A stretch of 11,239 bases of DNA from NCBI GenBank assembly GCA_964348605.1, contig CAYGDC010000015.1:1-11239 (forward strand), written 5' to 3'. Numbering within the stretch: position 1 is the stretch's first letter; each line of letters begins with the position of its first letter. This DNA is from JALOAR01 sp964348605. Lineage in GTDB: Bacteria > Patescibacteriota > Minisyncoccia > UBA6257 > Colwellbacteraceae. This document shows, piece after piece, positions 7,168-11,239 of the stretch. The translations under genes were made by a program, and so were the position numbers. The notes under the pieces are model-generated. The model ran no database searches, was not told the origin of the DNA, and saw only the letters and a list, made by a program, of their open reading frames with translations.

Positions 7168-7731
7168 TTATTGAGTTTGATAATAAGCTTCAATCGTTAT
7201 TGTATATGATAGTATTGGGTTTTCCGCAAATCCTTCTGTAATGTTAATCATCGCGATATTTATGAGCCTTATGTTTGTCTCTAAGGCCCCTAAGTATCTT
7301 TTCATATTTTCATAATTACTTACGCATCGTATGGTCGCTTGTATGATTCCGTGTGGCTTAACAAGAGAGCTCGCTTCTACAATTTGTGTTGGCAATTTTT
7401 GAAAATCCACAGAGTTAACCGCAACTTCATTAAGAACAGCAAGTCCGTAAATCTGATTAAGCAAAGAAGGAATATTCTCTTCTAGCGGAATAATTTCAGA
7501 AAAAGTATTTTGCAAAGCATCCATTCCTTCATATCTTGCTAAAATGGATTCTTGCGCCTCTATCGCTGCTTCGTAATCAGCAAGAAGTGCTGTAACTGCT
7601 TGTCTGCTGCCTCTTAATTCCTGTATTTCTACAAATATTGGGCTTATTAAGCTAGCAAAAACATAAAGAGAGCTAGCCATAAAAAACAAGCTTCCGAGAG
7701 AGACTACTAATCTTTTTGTTGATTCTTTCAT
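7168..7731 (-). CDS. PilO-like pilus alignment protein
   Basis: This 187-residue protein has a short cytoplasmic N-terminus, one membrane span (about 9-32), a predicted helical/coiled-coil region (34-70) and a compact C-terminal domain. That is the architecture of PilO, which pairs with PilN to couple the cytoplasmic PilM ring to the pilus fibre. The segment I-P-L-E-E-N-I-P-S-L-L-N-Q-I-Y-G-L-A (81-98) resembles the start of the PilO ferredoxin-like domain, and Y-x-N-M-K-R-Y-L-G-A-L-E (140-151) resembles its second helix. The call depends mostly on gene order (pilM-N-O) and topology, since sequence conservation in this family is low. It lies 37 nt after the pilN-like gene and 2 nt before the next gene. 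Confidence 0.78.
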   Translation of the reverse strand: MKESTKRLVVSLGSLFFMASSLYVFASLISPIFVEIQELRGSRQAVTALLADYEAAIEAQESILARYEGMDALQNTFSEIIPLEENIPSLLNQIYGLAVLNEVAVNSVDFQKLPTQIVEASSLVKPHGIIQATIRCVSNYENMKRYLGALETNIRLINIAMINITEGFAENPILSYTITIEAYYQTQ

Positions 7732-7768
7732 TTTATTTATTGTATCTGGTTTATTAATTTAATAATAA

Positions 7769-8356
7769 TTATTCTACCTGATCTTGTCCTAATGCAGGAG
7801 CAGTAGTCGGTAGAGATAGCCTCAATAATTCTGGCACGAGCGCAATTCTTAATTCAAAACCTATAATATCATTAACGCGTTTCGCAGAAATAAGTGAGGC
7901 TCTTTGAACACCAGTCATTTTCTCATAAACAGCAATTTGCCCAGCGAGAATTTGGTATGATCTCGCAAAACCATTAATGCCCACCATTCTGTCCGCGATA
8001 TTTATCCTTATATCTGAAAATCCAATATCTTCCATAGTGTTGGCTTCAAGCACAACAAAAAATGGCGTAACAGCAGTATGCGATGCCAATAAGTGCCTCA
8101 CATTCGTTAATTGTGAATAAAGCTGAATAAACTTTTTCTTTGCTTCTTCTTGAGACACAGTACGAAGCTCAAGCTCTTTAATTTGATTTTCTGTCGCCCT
8201 AATAGCAGAAGTAATGGAAGACCTATATCCAAACCTTAATCCCGCATAAATCATTAATGATAATCCTAAAATTATCATTGAAAAAATAAGAGGCCTCCAA
8301 GGAACTATGCCTGAACGCGAAGAATTATTTGTAACTAGTGTTGAAAAATTATTCAT
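7769..8356 (-). CDS. PilN-like pilus assembly protein
   Basis: This 195-residue protein has an N-terminal cytoplasmic tail of about 20 residues, a membrane span (about 22-42), a charged helix suited to a coiled coil (48-90) and a C-terminal domain, as expected for PilN. PilN normally binds PilM through an N-terminal I-N-L-L-P peptide. That motif is not present here: the tail reads M-N-N-F-S-T-L-V and is rich in Asn and Ser. Either the interaction peptide has diverged or the contact with PilM differs. A short Pro-rich tail (185-195) ends the protein. A purine-rich GAGAG stretch about 10 nt before the ATG may serve as ribosome site. It lies 57 nt after pilM. Identification rests on topology and gene order. 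Confidence 0.75.
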   Translation of the reverse strand: MNNFSTLVTNNSSRSGIVPWRPLIFSMIILGLSLMIYAGLRFGYRSSITSAIRATENQIKELELRTVSQEEAKKKFIQLYSQLTNVRHLLASHTAVTPFFVVLEANTMEDIGFSDIRINIADRMVGINGFARSYQILAGQIAVYEKMTGVQRASLISAKRVNDIIGFELRIALVPELLRLSLPTTAPALGQDQVE

Positions 8357-8413
8357 TATATTTTTTCTCTCTGCTTATTATAACTTATTCAATATAAATA
8401 GTGAATGGCTTTA

Positions 8414-9505
8414 TTAAATAAACGGCTTTATCCCAGCGCCAATCGCTATAGTAAGTCGTGGCGCAATAGATTGAAACAATGGCGCAAATTGTAAAGGATA
8501 AGATACAACGCTCCAGGGATTAGCTTTTTCTGTTGGAACACCAAGTTGTTTTTGCACGTAATCAGTGAGGCCGCTCATACATCCTCCTCCTCCAGATAAA
8601 ATAATTTTAGATATCTTTCCACCTCCTTTTTCAAATATGTTTTTAGCTTTACTAGCCTCATTAAGTATAACATCAATAAAAGGCATCATGATTGTGGATA
8701 ACCCGTATTCTCCTGTTATTCCAACAAGTCCTTTTTGTTTTTTTAGAGCCTCTGCTCTTTTAACATTTATTCCTAATCCCTTTGCTAGGGCTTGAGTTAA
8801 GGCATTGCTCCCATAATCAGTGTGATTCAAGTATTTAAGCACGCCCTGATCAGCAATTGCTATTGTGGTCGTCAGGGCTCCAATATCCAATATTAATGCA
8901 TCCTCTTTTATCTCACGAGTTAATGCTCTCGCAAGACTAGCCCCCTCCACCTCAAGCATCTTAAGATGCAATCCCGCTTTTTGATAAATAGACCTATGAA
9001 TATTTATTTGTTCATTAGGGATAGCCATCATAAAAATTCTTTGCATTTTAGTCCCTGACTGATCTTCAAATTGTCTAATAAGTGTCCAATCTATTGTAAT
9101 TTCTGAAATGGGCAGAGGGACTAAAGAGCGAACTTGCCAAGGAATTGCTTGCGCCGCTTCCTCAGTATTCATTACAGGCAAATCCAAAGACGCAGTAAAA
9201 ACGGCAAAGGACGGGATAGTAGCCATCACTTCTTTTGTTTTTGTTCCCATTTGGGAAATGACTGCCTTAAGCATGCGAGAGGCATCGCCGTCCGCTATAC
9301 TAAGAGAGCTCGTTTGTATCACTCCATTTACTCTTTCAAGATAATCAGATGACTCTATTATGCCGTAGTTTATAATGCTTGGTCTTCCCTCTCGCACACC
9401 TATCTCAGTAACTTTAATAGCAACTGTTCCGATGTCCACGCTAAGACAAGAACCTTTAATAGTTTGTTCAGCTCCACTAACTAGCCTCTGAAATAATTTC
9501 AGCAT
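8414..9505 (-). CDS. pilM: PilM actin-like pilus assembly ATPase
   Basis: This 363-residue cytoplasmic protein has the actin/FtsA-type fold of PilM, which polymerises or rings under the membrane and binds the PilN tail. The phosphate-1 motif is L-S-V-D-I-G-T (21-27) and phosphate-2 is L-I-L-D-I-G-A (204-210). The adenosine motif is I-I-L-S-G-G-G-G-C-M-S-G-L (301-313). A-N-P-W (328-331) and the final G-A-G-I-K-P (356-361) are also family features. The I-P-W-Q-V-R segment (121-126) fits the PilM 1C-like subdomain. It is the first gene of the cluster, with a strong promoter 31 nt or more upstream. The ATG is preceded by an A/T-only leader without a clear Shine-Dalgarno sequence. Length is normal. 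Confidence 0.93.
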   Translation of the reverse strand: MLKLFQRLVSGAEQTIKGSCLSVDIGTVAIKVTEIGVREGRPSIINYGIIESSDYLERVNGVIQTSSLSIADGDASRMLKAVISQMGTKTKEVMATIPSFAVFTASLDLPVMNTEEAAQAIPWQVRSLVPLPISEITIDWTLIRQFEDQSGTKMQRIFMMAIPNEQINIHRSIYQKAGLHLKMLEVEGASLARALTREIKEDALILDIGALTTTIAIADQGVLKYLNHTDYGSNALTQALAKGLGINVKRAEALKKQKGLVGITGEYGLSTIMMPFIDVILNEASKAKNIFEKGGGKISKIILSGGGGCMSGLTDYVQKQLGVPTEKANPWSVVSYPLQFAPLFQSIAPRLTIAIGAGIKPFI

Positions 9506-9535
9506 TTTTATAGTTTAAAGCTTTTACTTTATTAT

Positions 9536-9564
9536 ATTATAAAGCAGTACTTACTATGTTGCAA
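9536..9564 (-). promoter_or_regulatory. Sigma70-type promoter for the pilM operon
   Basis: On the minus strand a -35 box TTGCAA (9564-9559) is followed after exactly 17 nt by a perfect -10 box TATAAT (9541-9536). Transcription should start near 9529, giving a leader of about 24 nt. TTGCAA is its own reverse complement, so the same hexamer could also serve as a -35 for comF on the other strand, where the -10 would be a poor TAAAAA. Confidence 0.72.
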
Positions 9565-9604
9565 AAAAACTATCAGTAAATTAAAAAATTTTATTTTCTG
9601 CGCA

Positions 9605-10294
9605 ATGCATAAAAAACTCCTTACGTTATTTAGCAACATTTCCAATAGTGTTTTAGATATTGTTATGCCTGGGCTTTGTGTAAATTGTAAAGTGGAGGTT
9701 AGTGGCCCTGATCTTCTCTGCGCACAATGCTATAAATCTATTATTATCCGAAAAGCGCCAAGGCGCATTGGCAGTCGTCTTTTATTCGCGGCCGCTGATT
9801 ACAGAGACCCCGCTATTCGCAATCTCATAAAAATTATGAAATATGAGCGAATTTGGAAAGCGAATAAGTCAATCGCAAGCATTATGCTAAAACATTTAGA
9901 GCTCGCAGGATTTACAAAAAATTTTTCCATACAAAATAAAATTTTTATTGTTCCCATCCCCATTCATTTTCTAAAAAAATGGCTTCGTGGCTTTAATCAA
10001 TCTGAAATTTTAGCAGACATTATTGGCCGTAACCTGCAAATACAAGTAATACCTGCCCTTAGTCGCAAAAAATGGACACCTCCCCAAAACAGCATAAAAG
10101 GCGATAAAATTCGTTCATTGAATATTCAAAGCTGTTTTGCACTGTCACAAAGTGCAAAAAATATCCCGCCAAAATCTGTAATAATTCTTTTAGACGACAT
10201 AGTCACTTCTGGCGCAACAATGAAAGAAGCGGCGAGAATTCTCAAGCCGCTTCGTCCTTTAAAAATTATTTTTGTAAGCGCCGTATCTAGTTAA
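9605..10294 (+). CDS. comF: ComF family DNA-uptake protein
   Basis: This 229-residue ComF/GntX-family protein is a cytosolic phosphoribosyltransferase-like factor needed for natural transformation in several bacteria, where it helps process incoming single-stranded DNA. A zinc finger is formed by C25-x2-C28 and C39-x2-C42 at the N-terminus. R-G-F-N-Q (128-132) and the nearby T-P-P-Q (158-161) are ComF signature residues. V-I-I-L-L-D-D-I-V-T-S-G-A-T (192-205) is the PRPP-binding loop. Length is typical. It is divergent from pilM across 99 nt, which suggests joint control of pilus and DNA uptake. No Shine-Dalgarno sequence is visible before the ATG. A second ATG-like codon in another frame follows at once, but only this frame gives the family protein. 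Confidence 0.93.
   Translation: MHKKLLTLFSNISNSVLDIVMPGLCVNCKVEVSGPDLLCAQCYKSIIIRKAPRRIGSRLLFAAADYRDPAIRNLIKIMKYERIWKANKSIASIMLKHLELAGFTKNFSIQNKIFIVPIPIHFLKKWLRGFNQSEILADIIGRNLQIQVIPALSRKKWTPPQNSIKGDKIRSLNIQSCFALSQSAKNIPPKSVIILLDDIVTSGATMKEAARILKPLRPLKIIFVSAVSS
10226..10253. other. Perfect inverted repeat inside the comF 3' end
   Basis: GAAGCGGC at 10226-10233 pairs perfectly with GCCGCTTC at 10246-10253. The 12-nt centre contains the palindrome GAGAATTCTC, which can extend the stem by three pairs after a two-base bulge. The structure lies in comF coding sequence about 40 nt before its stop. On the plus strand a T-rich run follows within 20 nt (TTATTTTT at 10267-10274). On the minus strand TTTCATTGTT follows at once. 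It may end transcripts arriving from the convergent downstream gene, or protect the comF 3' end. The repeat is certain; the terminator role is a guess. Confidence 0.55.
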
Positions 10295-10305
10295 TCGTTA
10301 ATTAG

Positions 10306-10731
10306 CTATCTCGTGGGCTCGTTTGTTTCTGTATCAGGAATTATAGCTCCTCCCTGTGGTTGTTGTTGCTGTTGTTGCTGCTGTGGATTTACTCTTCCCT
10401 CCATCATCGCAATTATTTGGCTATTTTCAGAAATCCTAGCCATAAAAACTATTTGGTCCCTATTGATTTTTATCACATCTTCCGGCATCCAAACAGCATC
10501 GGAAAATCTTTCAAGGCTTACGCTTCCGTCTTCTGCTCTTCTAAAAAACCATGGATCTCGTATTGTCACACGAGGGAAAGAACTAACTCTGCCAAAATAT
10601 ATGTCCCCCGTCACAAGATACACCGCCATATATGGCCTGCGAATAAAAGAAAAAATAGCACCGACAACTATACCAAGAACTACAAGAGACACCAAGACAA
10701 CAAAAATTGTCTTCAAAGATTTATTTTTCAT
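10306..10731 (-). CDS. Single-span membrane protein with polyglutamine tail
   Basis: This 141-residue protein of unknown function has one membrane segment (about 8-30) flanked by basic residues, then an extracytoplasmic domain of about 85 residues. The V-Y-L-V-T-G-D-I-Y-F-G-R-V stretch (37-49), the D-P-W-F-F-R-R segment (59-65) and W-M-P-E-D (81-85) match a pattern I associate with a conserved hypothetical family common in Parcubacteria. I know of no assigned function. Residues 117-124 are eight consecutive glutamines, followed by a Gly/Pro/acidic tail, so the C-terminus is probably disordered. A good promoter lies upstream, so it forms its own unit, convergent with comF with an 11-nt gap. 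It is not obviously part of the pilus machine. Confidence 0.78.
   Translation of the reverse strand: MKNKSLKTIFVVLVSLVVLGIVVGAIFSFIRRPYMAVYLVTGDIYFGRVSSFPRVTIRDPWFFRRAEDGSVSLERFSDAVWMPEDVIKINRDQIVFMARISENSQIIAMMEGRVNPQQQQQQQQPQGGAIIPDTETNEPTR
10360..10383 (-). repeat. Mixed CAG/CAA trinucleotide tract encoding eight glutamines
   Basis: Eight in-frame glutamine codons (four-and-four style mixture of CAA and CAG, not a pure run) lie near the 3' end of the membrane-protein gene. On the plus strand the same tract reads as a false cysteine- or leucine-rich frame. Mixed codons make slippage less likely than in a pure repeat, but length variation between strains is possible. Confidence 0.8.
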
Positions 10732-10759
10732 TTTTTATTATTTATTTTGACTTTTGTAA

Positions 10760-10789
10760 ATTATATCATCAGCATTTTAAAATTTGCAA
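10760..10789 (-). promoter_or_regulatory. Promoter for the polyglutamine membrane protein
   Basis: On the minus strand TTGCAA (10789-10784) is followed after 18 nt by TATAAT (10765-10760), itself preceded by TGA, which makes an extended -10. Transcription should begin near 10753, leaving about 22 nt before the ATG at 10731. The -35 hexamer is identical to that of the pilM promoter. Confidence 0.68.
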
Positions 10790-10843
10790 ATAATAATTTT
10801 TTATTCTTTTCTCTATTTTATTTTCCCCGCGCTTCTATCCTAA

Positions 10844-10908
10844 ATTCTGTGTTCCGAATTCGGTATTCTCTATAAGCGTCGCTAATTATTTGTAGTTTTG
10901 AATTTATT
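10844..10908. repeat. Degenerate heptamer tract (ATTCNNT and ATTTNNN words)
   Basis: On the plus strand, from 10844: ATTCTGT, GTTCCGA, ATTCGGT, ATTCTCT, each seven bases and sharing the core ATTC or GTTC. From 10888 a second group follows: ATTTGTA, GTTTTGA, ATTTATT. ATTCTGT also occurs at 4943 in the pilB-pilT gap. The word family differs from the TTGTAAT block further right but has the same period. Confidence 0.6.
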
Positions 10909-11011
10909 TGTCTGACTAAACCAAGCAAAACACATAATTTTCAATTTTGGAACATCGCTTCAACGAAAAAAATAATCTTCCCCTAACTGTAGATCATCAG
11001 TCGTTTGTGAC

Positions 11012-11165
11012 TTGTTGTTTGTAATTTGTCTGTAGTTTGGCGCTTGTAATTTGGAATTTGTAATTTTAATCTTTAATTTTTGTCAGTTGTTGATTTTTTA
11101 GTTTGTGGTTTTGGTTTTTGGTCTTTATTGTCGTTAGTTGTCAGCCATTTATCGTCCGTTGTAGT
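11012..11165. repeat. Long degenerate heptamer array before the tRNA
   Basis: This T/G-rich tract divides into locally phased heptamers on the plus strand. From 11012: TTGTTGT, TTGTAAT, TTGTCTG. From 11044: TTGTAAT, TTGGAAT, TTGTAAT, TTTAATC, TTTAATT. From 11095: TTTTTAG, TTTGTGG. From 11117: TTTGGTC, TTTATTG, TCGTTAG, TTGTCAG, CCATTTA, TCGTCCG, TTGTAGT. Register changes by insertion or loss of a few bases between blocks. It shares an exact 20-mer and an exact 14-mer with the array at 5030-5100. Confidence 0.78.
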
Positions 11166-11185
11166 GTTATATATGAAAGACCTGA

Positions 11186-11239
11186 GGAGGGTTCGCATAG
11201 TGGTCTATTGCGCCGCATTCGAAATGCGGTTAGGGAGAA
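11186..11239 (+). tRNA. tRNA-Ser (anticodon CGA), 3' end cut by window edge
   Basis: The first 54 bases of a tRNA fold as expected. The 5' acceptor strand is GGAGGGT (11186-11192). The D-stem pairs GCA (11195-11197) with TGC (11209-11211) around an 11-nt loop containing GG. The anticodon stem CCGCA/TGCGG (11213-11217 and 11225-11229) encloses the loop TTCGAAA with anticodon CGA at 11220-11222, which reads UCG serine codons. The sequence then enters what would be the long variable arm of a class II tRNA. T-arm and 3' acceptor strand lie outside the window. Serine identity follows from the anticodon. Confidence 0.9.

Larger units (their letters stand above)
10790..11185. other. Gene-free region of about 400 nt filled mainly by heptamer repeats
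   Basis: I find no convincing gene here on either strand. Plus-strand frames that reach into it are extensions of frames antisense to the polyglutamine gene. The content is two heptamer blocks (10844-10908 and 11012-11165), a short T-rich stretch at 10795-10830 and an unassigned segment at 10910-11000. A tRNA begins directly after it. I see no clear terminator and no convincing tRNA promoter. Confidence 0.7.

Noticed and set aside
8565..9352. Plus-strand open frames inside pilM
   Set aside because: They are mirror frames of conserved PilM motifs, and two of them overlap each other in different frames.
1..10731. UGA recoding to glycine (genetic code 25)
   Set aside because: All genes are full length under the standard code and contain no in-frame TGA at conserved glycine positions.
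10313..10875. Plus-strand frames with a run of cysteines or leucines
   Set aside because: The run is the antisense reading of the glutamine codons. The minus-strand gene has a promoter, a membrane span and a conserved-looking domain.
11012..11165. CRISPR array
   Set aside because: The repeat unit is seven bases, degenerate and without unique spacers, and no cas gene is near.
11145..11173. Sigma70 promoter for the tRNA-Ser
   Set aside because: A TATATA-like -10 exists near 11168, but the hexamer 17 nt upstream (CCATTT) is a poor -35 and the tract is repetitive, so the match is not convincing.

Overview
The window reads as chromosomal DNA from an AT-rich bacterium of the Patescibacteria/CPR type, probably a parcubacterial lineage. 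This is an inference from style: a compact type IV pilus (T4P) cluster with shortened PilN- and PilO-like proteins, short AT-rich leaders mostly lacking a Shine-Dalgarno sequence, and a small membrane protein of a kind I associate with Parcubacteria. No marker gene here fixes the taxonomy. All genes read with the standard code.

Layout. Positions 1-9505 hold one minus-strand T4P/competence-pilus cluster, read from right to left: pilM-like, pilN-like, pilO-like, a small single-membrane-span protein, pilB, then a 255-nt gap, pilT and pilC, a 180-nt gap, a major-pilin-like gene, pilD (prepilin peptidase), a GspH/FimT-like minor pilin and a PilV-like minor pilin cut by the left edge. The gaps and promoter-like boxes suggest up to three transcription units: pilM-N-O-x-pilB, pilT-pilC, and pilin-pilD-minor pilins. 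Within units, genes are 2-6 nt apart or overlap, so translational coupling is likely. Exceptions are the 23-57 nt gaps after pilM, pilN and pilD. Divergent from pilM on the plus strand is comF, a DNA-uptake accessory gene. It faces a minus-strand gene for a one-span protein with a polyglutamine tail. After about 450 nt without genes, the right edge cuts a tRNA-Ser(CGA).

How the genes work together. PilD cleaves and methylates the prepilins, PilC is the membrane platform, PilB extends and PilT retracts the fibre, and PilM/N/O link the cytoplasmic motor to the envelope. No secretin (PilQ) or PilP lipoprotein is seen, which would fit a single-membrane envelope, although genes outside the window cannot be excluded. 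With comF alongside, DNA uptake is the most plausible job.

Most unusual signal. The larger intergenic spaces are not random AT-rich filler. They are built of degenerate, T-rich heptamers laid head to tail (for example TTGTAAT, TTTAATC, TTTGGTC, TTTATTG, TTTTTAG, ATTCTGT). The same words recur at about 4.94-5.10 kb and 10.84-11.17 kb, and a short related pair abuts the pilin promoter. They recall the heptanucleotide STRR repeats of cyanobacteria and may be a dispersed repeat class of this genome.
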